Assembly: GCF_016313185.1 (NCBI RefSeq)
Contig: NZ_CP066218.1
Location: 1,302,001 to 1,366,000, forward strand
From: Mycolicibacterium baixiangningiae
Lineage (GTDB): Bacteria > Actinomycetota > Actinomycetes > Mycobacteriales > Mycobacteriaceae
DNA length: 64,000 bases
Direction of reading: 5' to 3'
A program made the translations under genes and the position numbers. Of the stretch, positions 36,246-45,166 are shown piece after piece; the first letter of the stretch is position 1, and each line of letters begins with the position of its first letter. A model generated the notes under the pieces. It made no database searches and had not been told where the DNA came from. It worked only from the letters and a program-made list of their open reading frames with translations.

Positions 36246-37577
36246 ATGGCGAATCACCGCGCCGGATCGTGTCGCCGGACCACTGACCGCATCCCCGCGG
36301 GGCGGCTTCGCCGCGCGGCGTTGCCGGCCGCGGTGAGCAGCGTCATCGTCGCCAGTGTCGCGGCCGCCGGTGGCGTCGCGGTGCTGCGCCCGGAGTCGGT
36401 GGCCTCCGCCATGTACGAGCTGTCGGCCCTGATCACCGAGGGCAGTTCGACCAATCCGACCGGCGCGGGAATCGAAGACTTCTACCAGGGCGCATTCGCC
36501 GAAGGACGTGACCTGGTCTCGGTCAGCTTCTTCACCGGACCCTTCGGCGTCCACGACGCGCTCGCCGCGAACGCGGACGACGACGACAACCTCGTGCTGT
36601 CGTCGGGCTGGGGCGCCGCCAACGTCAGCCTGCTGCTCACCTACCTCGAGGCCACCGGTGGTGACGATCCCGTCGCCACCAACGCCGTCTACGTCCTCGA
36701 CAACAGCGTCGCCCGGCCCAACGGCGGCTTCGGCACCCGCTATCCGATCTTCGCCGTCATCGGGGTGAACCCCCTGCCGACACCGACCTCGCCCGGCGCG
36801 CAGGTGATCGACGTCGGCTACGAATACGACATCAACGGCAACACCCCGGCGTACGTGCTCAACCCGATCGCGATGGCGAATTCCCTGGCGACCTACTTCG
36901 ACAACCGGCTGAACCAGAACGACGTCAACCTGCCGGTCGACGCCGACGGCGAACTCGACCTCAGCGGCTCGAACTGCGACGCCGCGTGCCAGACCGCCAT
37001 CGGCGCCGGCGCGGAGCGAGAGGTCGTGCTTGGCTCCGGCGAGTCCGTCGTCATCAAGCAGGTCGGCCAGACCACCTACATCAGCTACCGCCGTAACGGC
37101 CTGCCGCTGCTGCAACCGCTGCGCACCTACGGCGGAGACCCGGGCAACCGGTTCGCGGACGCGATCGAAGACCCGCTGACCGACATCGTCAACTACGGCT
37201 ATCCCGACAACGATCCGCTGGCCGACCCCGACGTCTACCGGCCGGCCGCCGTGGTTCCCACGCCCCGGGAGACCGCCACCTTCCTGCGCAACCTCGCCGA
37301 CCCCGACAACAACCGCGTGACGGTCCCCGCGCGCCAGCCCGTCGAGACGGCGGCGGACCGCCAGTCGGCGTCGACCGTGAAGGACGAGGAGCCCGACGCC
37401 ACGCAGCCCGCCGGTGCGCGGCGGCCGGGGCCGGTCGGCACCGTCATCAGGAACACCATCAAGCGGCTGACGAACCCGACGCCGAAGAAAGCCACCCCAT
37501 CGGATGGTGACACGCCCACGGGCGACGAGGCCGGCGAGACATCCGCCCCTGCGGGCGACGATGCGGCGACGGACTAA
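36246..37577 (+). CDS. Exported PE-PPE-domain-like protein lacking the usual nucleophile
   Basis: 443 residues. The N-terminus (VSSVIVASVAAAGGVAVLRP) is a signal peptide or anchor. Residues about 60-225 follow the PE-PPE (serine esterase fold) pattern: SSGWGAANVSLLLTYLEATGGDDPVATNAVYVLDNSVARPNGGFGTRYPIFAV, and VGYEYDINGNTPAYVLNPIAMANSLATY. The nucleophile elbow usually reads GYSQS; here it is GWGAA, so the serine is gone. The tail is Pro/Asp-rich with clustered Arg and Lys. Two Cys in NCDAACQ could bond. A TATTGT -10-like box lies in the leader. Function unknown, possibly a non-catalytic relative. Confidence 0.7.
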   Translation: MANHRAGSCRRTTDRIPAGRLRRAALPAAVSSVIVASVAAAGGVAVLRPESVASAMYELSALITEGSSTNPTGAGIEDFYQGAFAEGRDLVSVSFFTGPFGVHDALAANADDDDNLVLSSGWGAANVSLLLTYLEATGGDDPVATNAVYVLDNSVARPNGGFGTRYPIFAVIGVNPLPTPTSPGAQVIDVGYEYDINGNTPAYVLNPIAMANSLATYFDNRLNQNDVNLPVDADGELDLSGSNCDAACQTAIGAGAEREVVLGSGESVVIKQVGQTTYISYRRNGLPLLQPLRTYGGDPGNRFADAIEDPLTDIVNYGYPDNDPLADPDVYRPAAVVPTPRETATFLRNLADPDNNRVTVPARQPVETAADRQSASTVKDEEPDATQPAGARRPGPVGTVIRNTIKRLTNPTPKKATPSDGDTPTGDEAGETSAPAGDDAATD

Positions 37578-38161
37578 CCGACCTGCTTGCGCTTCTTGCG
37601 CTTGACGGCGACGCTGCCCCACAGCGCGAGACCGCCGATCCGCACGCACGGCGCCCCGGGGGAGCCGTGGCCGGGCAGGCGGTGGCCGAACGCTCCCATC
37701 ACCGCGACTCCGTGCAGGTCGACGTTCACCTCCGGCGGCACCAGGATGGTCTGCCCCCCGAACACCGAGTACGACCGGATCTCGACCTCGGGAGCGGTGA
37801 AGTCCGCGTACCTCAGGTCGACGACGCCGCCACCGAAGACCGCGACCGTGGTGAGGCGGCGCGGCACGTTCCACCGGCCGCGGCGTTCGAATCCGCTCAT
37901 GATCGCGAGCAGTACTGTCGACGGCGCCGGCCGGCAGGGCCCACTGCCGCGCGGAGTGGTCATCGCCCCCGGCAGGTCGGAGCTCAACACGGCGAGTTCG
38001 TCGTAGGTCTGCGCGGCGTACGCCTTCGTCAGGCGGTTCTCGTATTCCGTCATCTTGAGACGGCCCTGCGCCGCGGCCTCGGTGAGCAACTGGGCAACCT
38101 GAATCCGATCGGTGTCGGCAGCGCGCTTCGAACCGTTCCGCGGCGTCGCAGGTGTGCTCAT
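37574..38161 (-). CDS. DUF1707 (SHOCT-like) protein, Rv0966c-like
   Basis: 195 residues. DUF1707 domain at residues 15-55: ADTDRIQVAQLLTEAAAQGRLKMTEYENRLTKAYAAQTYDELAVLSSDLP. The C-terminal half is a cell-wall-active-antibiotic-response-like beta domain (TVAVFGGGVVDLRYADFTAPEVEIRSYSVFGGQTILVPPEVNVDLHGVAVMGAFGH) and a basic end KRKKRKQVG. No transmembrane segment is obvious. In M. tuberculosis Rv0966c is a relative in this neighbourhood. Stop overlaps the stop of the convergent upstream gene by four bases. Role unknown. Confidence 0.85.
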   Translation of the reverse strand: MSTPATPRNGSKRAADTDRIQVAQLLTEAAAQGRLKMTEYENRLTKAYAAQTYDELAVLSSDLPGAMTTPRGSGPCRPAPSTVLLAIMSGFERRGRWNVPRRLTTVAVFGGGVVDLRYADFTAPEVEIRSYSVFGGQTILVPPEVNVDLHGVAVMGAFGHRLPGHGSPGAPCVRIGGLALWGSVAVKRKKRKQVG

Positions 38162-38416
38162 CAGAGACGAGCCTACGACGAACACCGGCACATGCAAGGG
38201 TGTTGGCCAAACTGTGCCCTCGCCCGCCGTGGCGAACCCTCTAGACGGTCGAAGTTTCTTCGGTGTCACCTCGCCACCGTCGAAAAGTCATCGACGCACG
38301 CTGGGATTATCGCGCCGGTCGGCACCGAATGTGTAACGTGCGGCGGCACTCTCAGGCCTATGCGATTTCAAACACATTTCTTCGCCGGCGGCCCGCCGCA
38401 TGTGCGCCCCGGGTGG

Positions 38417-39184
38417 TCAGTTCAGCCAGCTCGGCGGGCGTTTCTGCAGGAAAGCCAGCATGCCCTCGCGCGCCTCGTCGGAGACGAACAGTGCGGCCGA
38501 TTGTTCGGTCAGCGACGCGGCGTCGCGATCGAAGGCCTCGAGGACGGCAGCCGTCGTCAGCGCCTTGGACGCCGCCAGCCCCTGGGGCGATCCGCGACCG
38601 ATCTGTGCGGTCAGTTCCGCGACCGCGGTCTCGACGTCGTCGGCGGCGACGCTGATCAACCCGATCCGTTCGGCCTCCTGCGGCCCGAACTTCTCCCCGG
38701 TGACGAAGTAGCGCCCGGCCGCCCGCGGCGTCATCTTCGGCAGCAGTGTCAGCGAGATGATCGACGGCGCGACGCCGATCCGCGCCTCGGTCAGCGCGAA
38801 GGTGCTGCCGGCGCCGGCGACCACGATGTCGCACGCGGCGATCAGGCCGAGCCCGCCCGCGCGCACGTGCCCGTTCACTGCGGCGACCACCGGAACCGGC
38901 AGTTCGAGGATCGACCGCAGCGCACCGGTCAGTTCCCGCGCGCGTTCGACGGCGACGTCACCCGGTTCGCGTCCGGCGGCTTCGCGCAGATCGGCGCCGG
39001 CGCAGAACGTGCCGCCGGTGTGGCCGAGGACCACCGCCCGCACCGCTGTGTCCGAGGCGGCCTTGCGCAGGCCCTCGTGCAACTGCTCGACCAGTGCCGT
39101 CGACAGGGCGTTGCGGTTGTGCGGGGAGTCCAGCGTCAGCCGCGCGACGCTGCCGTCGACGGAGTACCGGACGAGCTCGCTCAT
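38417..39184 (-). CDS. echA7: Enoyl-CoA hydratase/isomerase family protein
   Basis: 255 residues of the crotonase fold: GTFCAGADLREAAG (oxyanion loop), VAAVNGHVRAGGLGLIAACDIVVAG (second oxyanion strand), and LTEARIGVAPSIISLTLLPKM. It hydrates or isomerises enoyl-CoA and corresponds to Rv0971c by position at the end of the operon. Its start is 13 bases after the fadE12 stop. The catalytic Glu positions of typical crotonases are not conserved (VAPSI replaces the glutamate-bearing helix), so a lyase or hydrolase of another sort is possible. Confidence 0.85.
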   Translation of the reverse strand: MSELVRYSVDGSVARLTLDSPHNRNALSTALVEQLHEGLRKAASDTAVRAVVLGHTGGTFCAGADLREAAGREPGDVAVERARELTGALRSILELPVPVVAAVNGHVRAGGLGLIAACDIVVAGAGSTFALTEARIGVAPSIISLTLLPKMTPRAAGRYFVTGEKFGPQEAERIGLISVAADDVETAVAELTAQIGRGSPQGLAASKALTTAAVLEAFDRDAASLTEQSAALFVSDEAREGMLAFLQKRPPSWLN

Positions 39185-39197
39185 CAGTACGACCTCA

Positions 39198-40358
39198 TCA
39201 GTACGACCGGGGTAGGCCGAGCGAGGTCTGCGCCACGAAGTTGAGGATCATCTCGCGGCTGACGGGGGCGATGCGGGCCAGCCGCGACGCGGTCACCGCC
39301 GCCGCGACGCCGTACTCCTTCGTCAACCCGTTGCCACCCATCGACTGCACGGCCTGGTCGACCGCCCGCACCGACGCCTCACCGGCCGCATACTTCGCCA
39401 TGTTCGCGGCCTCGGCGGCGCCGGCGTCGTCACCGCTGTCGTAGAGCGCCGCGGCCTTCTGCATCATCAGCCTGGCCAGCTCGATCTCGATGTGGTTCTG
39501 CGCCAACGGGTGCGAGAGACCCTGGTGCGCGCCGATCGGCGTCTTCCACACCTGGCGGGTCTTCACGTAGTCCACCGCGCGGCCGAGGGCGAAGCGGCCC
39601 ATCCCGACCGCGCTGGCCGCGCCCATGATGCGCTCGGGGTTGAGGCCCGCGAACAGTTGCGCGATCGCGGCGTCCTCGGATCCGACCAGCGCGTCGGCCG
39701 GCAGGCGGACGTCATCGAGGAAGACCTGGAACTGGTTCTCCGGGCTGATGAGTTCCATGTCGATCTTCGTCCAGGTCAGCCCTGGGGTGTCGGTCGGAAC
39801 GACGAACAGCGCGGGTTTCAGGTTGCCGGTCTTGGCTTCCTCCGTGCGTCCGACGACCAGCACCGCCTGCGCCTGGTCCACGCCGGAGATGTAGACCTTC
39901 TGGCCGCTCAGGATCCAGTCGCCGCCGTCGCGGCGCGCGGTGGTGGTGATCTTGTGGCTGTTGGACCCGGCGTCGGGTTCGGTGATCGCGAACGCCATCG
40001 TGATCGAACCGTCGGCGATGCCGGGCAGCCACCGCCGCTTCTGCTCGTCGGTGCCGAACTTGCTGATGATCGTGCCGTTGATCGCGGGGGAGACCACCAT
40101 CATCAGCAGTGCCGAACCGGCCGCCGACATCTCCTCCATCACCAGCGACAGCTCGTACATACCGGCGCCGCCACCGCCGTACTCCTCGGGAAGGTTCACC
40201 CCGATGAAGCCGAGTTTGCCTGCTTCGGACCACAACTCGGTGGTGTGCTCCCCGGCGCGAGCCTTCTCCAGGTAGTAGTCCTGGCCGTAGTTCGCCGACA
40301 TCGCGGCCACCGCCGCGCGCAGGGCCTGCTGTTCTTCGGTCTCCACGAAACCGGTCAT
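39198..40358 (-). CDS. fadE12: Acyl-CoA dehydrogenase
   Basis: 386 residues from the ATG at 40358, with AAGGAGAT upstream. Acyl-CoA dehydrogenase domains in order: helical N-domain (MTGFVETEEQQALRAAVAAM), beta domain with MAFAITEPDAGSNSHKI, and C-helical domain with VDYVKTRQVWKTPIGAHQGLSHPLA and QSMGGNGLTKEYGVA. The catalytic Glu would lie in the C-terminal domain. Oxidises an acyl-CoA with FAD. Its start overlaps the accA2 stop by four bases, in an operon order like Rv0972c. Confidence 0.92.
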   Translation of the reverse strand: MTGFVETEEQQALRAAVAAMSANYGQDYYLEKARAGEHTTELWSEAGKLGFIGVNLPEEYGGGGAGMYELSLVMEEMSAAGSALLMMVVSPAINGTIISKFGTDEQKRRWLPGIADGSITMAFAITEPDAGSNSHKITTTARRDGGDWILSGQKVYISGVDQAQAVLVVGRTEEAKTGNLKPALFVVPTDTPGLTWTKIDMELISPENQFQVFLDDVRLPADALVGSEDAAIAQLFAGLNPERIMGAASAVGMGRFALGRAVDYVKTRQVWKTPIGAHQGLSHPLAQNHIEIELARLMMQKAAALYDSGDDAGAAEAANMAKYAAGEASVRAVDQAVQSMGGNGLTKEYGVAAAVTASRLARIAPVSREMILNFVAQTSLGLPRSY

Positions 40359-42346
40359 GGGGTATCTCCTTGGGTCTGGACGGCGGCGAGTACTCGCGCC
40401 AATACGGTTCCGACCTCGACCTGTTGGCCGGGTGCGACATTGAGTTCGGCGAGCACACCGTCGCCGGGCGCGGTCAACGTGTGCTCCATCTTCATGGCCT
40501 CCAGCCACACCAGCGGCTGACCGGCGGTCACGGTGTCACCGACGGCCGCGCCGACGCGCACCACCGCCCCGGGCATCGGCGCCACCAGCGATCCCTGCGC
40601 GACGGCGGACTCCGGATCACCGAACCGTGGTAGCGCGACGAATTCGACAGGGCCGAGCGGTGAATCGACGAACACCGCCTCCCCGTAGCGGGCGACGTCG
40701 AACGGGAACTCGACACCGTCGGCGGAGAGAACCACCCGCTGCGGACTCGACGACACCACCGCCACCCCGTCGTGGTCGGCGATCTGCACACCGGTGCGGG
40801 TGAAGCGGTAGCGCACCTCGTGTTCGTCGCCCGCGGCGTCCCGGTAGCAGTTGCGCTGGTGGCCCGACGCCAGGTTGCGCCACCCGCTCGGGGCCGCCGC
40901 GAAGACGGTTGCGACGGCGCGGTTCCCGGCGGCGTCGGCGATTGCGGCGGCGATCATCGACAGCCCGGCGGCCCGGGCATCGCCGACCGGGGCGGCGAGT
41001 GCGGCGAGTCCGTGGGTGTCGAAGAACGCGGTGTCGGTCGCGCCGTCGAGGAACGCCGGATGCCGCAGCACGTTGACCAGCAGGTCACGGTTGGTGCGGA
41101 CCCCGTGCAGCCGCGTGCGCACCAGCGCGTCGGCCAGGATGCCCGCGGCCTGTCTGCGCGTCGACGCATACGAGATGACCTTGGCGAGCATCGGATCGTA
41201 GAAGATCGACACCATCGAACCGTCGACCACGCCGGAGTCCACGCGCACCCCGGCTCCTGTCTGCGGGCCGAACGCCGTTGCGGCGCCGGACACCTCGAAG
41301 CGGTGCACGGTGCCTGCCTGCGGCTGCCAGTTGCGCGCGGGGTCCTCCGCGTAGACCCGCGCCTCGATCGAATGGCCGCGCGTCGGCGGTGGTTCGGGGT
41401 CCAGCCGATGGCCGTCGGCGACCAGGAGCTGCAGTTCGACGAGGTCGAGGCCGGTGGTGGCCTCGGTGACCGGATGCTCCACCTGCAGGCGGGTGTTCAT
41501 CTCCAGGAAGTAGAAGTCGCCGGCGTCCGACGGATCTGATGAAGCCATGAACTCGACGGTGCCCGCGCCGGTGTAGCCGATCGCCTTCGCCGCGAGGCGG
41601 GCCGCCTCGAACAGTTCGGCGCGCATCCCCGGGGTGCGTTCCACCAGCGGCGACGGCGCCTCCTCGATGACCTTCTGGTGGCGGCGCTGGATCGAGCACT
41701 CGCGCTCGCCGACCGCCCACACGGTGCCGTGCACGTCCGCCATCACCTGCACCTCGATGTGATGGCCCGCCGTGAGGTACCGCTCGCAGAACACCGTCGG
41801 ATCACCGAACGCGGACTGCGCCTCGCGTTGCGCGGCGGCCACCTCGTCGGCCAGGGCGCCGAGGTCGCGCACCACCCGCATGCCGCGGCCGCCACCACCG
41901 GCCGATGCCTTCACCAGAACGGGCAGTTGGCCGGCGGTGACCCCGGCCGGGTCGAGTTCGTCGAGGACCGGGACACCGGCCGCGGCCATGATCTTCTTGG
42001 CTTCGATCTTGCTGCCCATGGCCGTGACGGCCGCGACGGGCGGGCCGATCCACGTCAGCCCGGCGTCCTGTACCGCCGCCGCGAATTCCGCGTTCTCCGA
42101 GAGGAATCCGTATCCGGGGTGGACGGCGTCGGCGCCTGCGGCCTTCGCGGCGGCGGTCAGCTGGGCGATGTCGAGGTAACCGTCGGTGCCGTCCAGCCGT
42201 ACCCGCGCATCGGCTTCGGCGACGTGCGGCGACCGGGCGTCGGGCTCGGTGTAGACCGCGACGGTGCCGAGGCCGAGGCGGCGGCACGTGGCGAACACCC
42301 GGCGGGCGATCTCGCCGCGGTTGGCGACGAGGACTCTGGTGATCAC
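40355..42346 (-). CDS. accA2: Acyl-CoA carboxylase alpha subunit (biotin carboxylase and carrier)
   Basis: 663 residues. Biotin carboxylase ATP-grasp part: VLVANRGEIARRVFATCRRLGLGTVAVY, KASAGGGGRGMRVV, FLEMNTRLQVEHPVTEA. The C-terminal biotinyl domain ends LVWLEAMKMEHTL with biotinylated Lys619. With AccD2 it carboxylates an acyl-CoA; in M. tuberculosis this pair is linked to branched-chain (leucine) or related acyl-CoA breakdown. A hairpin (42360-42416) separates it from accD2 upstream, so it may be expressed at a different level. Confidence 0.94.
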   Translation of the reverse strand: MITRVLVANRGEIARRVFATCRRLGLGTVAVYTEPDARSPHVAEADARVRLDGTDGYLDIAQLTAAAKAAGADAVHPGYGFLSENAEFAAAVQDAGLTWIGPPVAAVTAMGSKIEAKKIMAAAGVPVLDELDPAGVTAGQLPVLVKASAGGGGRGMRVVRDLGALADEVAAAQREAQSAFGDPTVFCERYLTAGHHIEVQVMADVHGTVWAVGERECSIQRRHQKVIEEAPSPLVERTPGMRAELFEAARLAAKAIGYTGAGTVEFMASSDPSDAGDFYFLEMNTRLQVEHPVTEATTGLDLVELQLLVADGHRLDPEPPPTRGHSIEARVYAEDPARNWQPQAGTVHRFEVSGAATAFGPQTGAGVRVDSGVVDGSMVSIFYDPMLAKVISYASTRRQAAGILADALVRTRLHGVRTNRDLLVNVLRHPAFLDGATDTAFFDTHGLAALAAPVGDARAAGLSMIAAAIADAAGNRAVATVFAAAPSGWRNLASGHQRNCYRDAAGDEHEVRYRFTRTGVQIADHDGVAVVSSSPQRVVLSADGVEFPFDVARYGEAVFVDSPLGPVEFVALPRFGDPESAVAQGSLVAPMPGAVVRVGAAVGDTVTAGQPLVWLEAMKMEHTLTAPGDGVLAELNVAPGQQVEVGTVLARVLAAVQTQGDTP

Positions 42347-42359
42347 TGCGCCCCCTCCT

Positions 42360-42416
42360 CTGCGATTTCGGCGTGCTTAGTTGCGCTCACCGCGACCAGG
42401 CACGCCGAAATCGCAG
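42360..42416. terminator. Hairpin between accD2 and accA2
   Basis: Perfect 17-base arms (42360-42376 and 42400-42416, CTGCGATTTCGGCGTGC and its complement) enclose a 23-base loop. It lies between two same-strand genes of one operon, so it may attenuate transcription or set mRNA stability rather than end the transcript. No T run. Confidence 0.5.
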
Positions 42417-42428
42417 TCATTGCGGCGC

Positions 42429-44021
42429 TCACATCCGGAAGACGCCGAAATTCGACGTCCCCTCGATCGGCCCGTTCGCGATGGCGGACAGGCACATCCC
42501 CAGCACGGTGCGGGTGTCGCGCGGGTCGATCACCCCGTCGTCGTAGAGCCGGCCCGAGAGGAACATCGGCAGCGACTCCGCCTCGATCTGCGCTTCGATC
42601 GCCGCCCGCAAAGAAGCATCAGTGGCGTCGTCCACTACTTGTCCGCGGGCCTCGGCCGCCGCGCGGCTGACGATGGAGATCACGCCTGCCAGCTGCGTGC
42701 CGCCCATCACCGCGGCCTTGGCGCTCGGCCACGCGAACAGGAAGCGGGGATCGTAGGCGCGCCCGCACATGCCGTAGTGCCCGGCGCCGTAGGACGCACC
42801 GATCAGCAGTGAAAGGTGTGGCACCGTCGAATTCGACACCGCGTTGATCATCATCGAACCGTGTTTGATCATCCCGCCCTCTTCGTACTGCTTACCGACC
42901 ATGTACCCGGTCGTGTTGTGCAGGAACAGAAGGGGCGTGTTCGACCGGTTCGCCAGCTGGATGAACTGGGTGGCCTTCTGCGACTCCTCGCTGAAGAGCA
43001 CCCCGCGGGCGTTGGCGAGGATGCCGATCGGAAAGCCGTGCAGCCTCGCCCAGCCCGTCACCAGCGACGACCCGTAGAGCGCCTTGAACTCGTCGAATTC
43101 CGAACCGTCGACGATGCGGGCGATGACCTCCCGCGGGTCGAACGGGATGCGCAGGTCCGACGGCACGACGCCCAGCAGGTGCTCGCCGTCGAACAGCGGC
43201 TCGGTCACCGGACCCGGTGCCGGCCCCTGCTTGCGCCAGTTGAGCCGCCCCACGATGCGCCGGCCGATCCGCAGCGCGTCGAGCTCATCGACGGCGAAGT
43301 AGTCGCCGAGACCCGAGGTACGGGAATGCATCTCGGCCCCGCCCAGCGATTCGTCGTCGGACTCCTCGCCGGTGGCCATCTTCACCAGCGGCGGCCCGGC
43401 CAGGAACACCTTCGAGCGCTCCTTGATCATCACCACGTGGTCGGACAGGCCGGGTACGTAGGCGCCACCGGCCGTGGAGTTGCCGAACACCAGCGCGATC
43501 GTGGGGATCCCGGCCGCCGACAGGCGGGTGAGGTCCCGGAACATCTGCCCGCCGGGGATGAAGACCTCTTTCTGCGTGGGCAGGTCGGCGCCGCCGGATT
43601 CGACGAGCGAGATCACAGGTAACCGGTTTTGCAGGGCGATCTGGTTGGCGCGCAATACCTTCCGCAGGGTCCACGGATTGCTGGTGCCGCCCTTGACCGT
43701 CGGGTCGTTGGCCACCAGGAGGCATTCCACCCCGCTGACCGCGCCGATGCCGGTGACCACACTGGCGCCGACGGCGAACTCGCTGCCCCATGCGGCCACT
43801 GGGCTCAGCTCCAGGAACGGCGAGTCGGGGTCGACGAGCAGTTCGATGCGCTCACGGGCGGTGAGTTTGCCTCGTGCGTGGTGGCGTTCGACGTACTTCG
43901 CACCGCCGCCGGCCAGTGCCTTGGCGTGTTCGGCGTCGAGTTCGGCGAGCTTGGCGGTCATCGCCTGCGCGGCCTCGGCGTATGCGACCGAGGACGGGTC
44001 GAGTGCGGATGTGATGGTCAT
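42429..44021 (-). CDS. accD2: Acyl-CoA carboxylase beta subunit (carboxyltransferase)
   Basis: 530 residues. Methylcrotonyl/propionyl-type carboxyltransferase: KYVERHHARGKLTARERIELLVD, VANDPTVKGGTSNPWTLRKVLRANQIALQNRLPVISLVESGGADLPTQKEVFIPGG, and ANARGVLFSEESQKATQFIQLANRSNTPLLFLHNTTGYMVGKQYEEGGMIKHGSMMINAVSNSTVPHLSLLIGASYGAGHYGMCGRAYDP-type sequence matching the MCC beta subgroup. The start at 44021 overlaps the fadE13 stop. The long open frame extending upstream to about 45.1 kb is only the antiframe shadow of fadE13. Confidence 0.94.
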   Translation of the reverse strand: MTITSALDPSSVAYAEAAQAMTAKLAELDAEHAKALAGGGAKYVERHHARGKLTARERIELLVDPDSPFLELSPVAAWGSEFAVGASVVTGIGAVSGVECLLVANDPTVKGGTSNPWTLRKVLRANQIALQNRLPVISLVESGGADLPTQKEVFIPGGQMFRDLTRLSAAGIPTIALVFGNSTAGGAYVPGLSDHVVMIKERSKVFLAGPPLVKMATGEESDDESLGGAEMHSRTSGLGDYFAVDELDALRIGRRIVGRLNWRKQGPAPGPVTEPLFDGEHLLGVVPSDLRIPFDPREVIARIVDGSEFDEFKALYGSSLVTGWARLHGFPIGILANARGVLFSEESQKATQFIQLANRSNTPLLFLHNTTGYMVGKQYEEGGMIKHGSMMINAVSNSTVPHLSLLIGASYGAGHYGMCGRAYDPRFLFAWPSAKAAVMGGTQLAGVISIVSRAAAEARGQVVDDATDASLRAAIEAQIEAESLPMFLSGRLYDDGVIDPRDTRTVLGMCLSAIANGPIEGTSNFGVFRM

Positions 44022-45166
44022 GATCGGTATCCCAGCGTCTTGGCGGCCAGCGAGGTGAGGATTTCGGTGGTTCCGCCACCGATGCCGAGGATCCGCATGT
44101 CGCGGTACTGCCGCTCCACCTCGGATTCGGCCATGTAACCCATCCCGCCGAACAGCTGGACCGCCTGGTGGGCCACCCACTCGCCGGCCTCGACGGCGGT
44201 GTTCTTGGCGAAGCACACCTCGGTGATCAGATCGGCCTCCCCAAACAGCTGCCTTTCGACGACGTGGTGGGTGTACACGCGGGCAACGTCGATGCGCCGG
44301 GCCATCTCGGCCAGCGTGTTCTGCACCGACTGCCGCGAGATCAGCGGCCGCCCGAACGTCTCGCGGTCGCGGCACCACTGCACGGTCAGGTCGAGACAGC
44401 GCTGCGCACTCGAATATGCCTGTGCGGCAAGCCCTACCCGCTCCGAGACGAACGCGCCGGCGATCTGCAGGAAGCCGGTGTTCTCGGCGCCGACCAGGTT
44501 GGCCACCGGCACACGGACGTCGGTGTAGGACAGCTCGGCGGTGTCGCTGGACCGCCAACCCATCTTGTCGAGCTTGCGGGTGACGTGAAATCCAGGTGAG
44601 CCCTTGTCGACCACCAGCAGCGACACCCCGCCGGCGCCCGGGCCGCCGGTGCGTACCGCCGTGACGACGTAGTCCGCCCGCACCCCTGAGGTGATGTAGG
44701 TCTTCGCGCCGTTGACCACATAGGAGTCGCCGTCCCGGTCCGCGCGGGTGGTCAGGTGCCCGACGTCGGAGCCGCCGCCGGGTTCGGTGATCGCGAGGGC
44801 GCCGATGAGTTCCCCGCGCAGTGTCGGACGGACGTAGGCGTCGATCAGCCGCTCGTCGCCGGATGCGGCTATGTGCGGCGTCGCGATGCCGCAGGTGAAC
44901 AGCGAGGCGAACACCCCGCCGGGGGTACCCGCGTAGTGCATCTCCTCGCAGATGATCACCGCGTCGGCGCCGTGACCGCCGCCACCGCCCACCGATTCGG
45001 GCATCCCGGCGCCCAGTAGTCCCGCCTCTCCTGCCGCGCGGTGCAACTCGCGGGGCAGTTCGCCGCTGCGTTCCCACTCGTCGACGTGCGGCAGCACCTC
45101 GCGTTCGGCAAAGGCCCGCACGGACTTTCGCAACTGTTCGCGCTCGGGGGTATGCCAGATGCTCAC
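44018..45166 (-). CDS. fadE13: Acyl-CoA dehydrogenase
   Basis: 382 residues from a GTG at 45166 that overlaps the upstream stop (GTGA). Contains REVLPHVDEWERSGELPRELHRAAGEAGLLG (N-helices), IGALAITEPGGGSDVGHLTTRADRDGDSYVVNGAKTYITSG (FAD and substrate face) and VQWCRDRETFGRPLISRQSVQNTLAEMARRIDVARV. The QLFGGMGYMAESEVERQYRD segment holds the catalytic region. Second acyl-CoA dehydrogenase of the operon, like Rv0975c. It probably feeds an enoyl-CoA to the AccA2/AccD2 carboxylase and echA7. Confidence 0.92.
   Translation of the reverse strand: MSIWHTPEREQLRKSVRAFAEREVLPHVDEWERSGELPRELHRAAGEAGLLGAGMPESVGGGGGHGADAVIICEEMHYAGTPGGVFASLFTCGIATPHIAASGDERLIDAYVRPTLRGELIGALAITEPGGGSDVGHLTTRADRDGDSYVVNGAKTYITSGVRADYVVTAVRTGGPGAGGVSLLVVDKGSPGFHVTRKLDKMGWRSSDTAELSYTDVRVPVANLVGAENTGFLQIAGAFVSERVGLAAQAYSSAQRCLDLTVQWCRDRETFGRPLISRQSVQNTLAEMARRIDVARVYTHHVVERQLFGEADLITEVCFAKNTAVEAGEWVAHQAVQLFGGMGYMAESEVERQYRDMRILGIGGGTTEILTSLAAKTLGYRS

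Noticed and set aside
36243..38210. Long leftward frame over the PE-PPE-like gene
   Set aside because: Arg/Pro-rich shadow translation; the sense gene has a signal peptide and recognisable fold.
37667..39244. Rightward frame over the DUF1707 and echA7 genes
   Set aside because: Runs across two real leftward genes and shows no motif.
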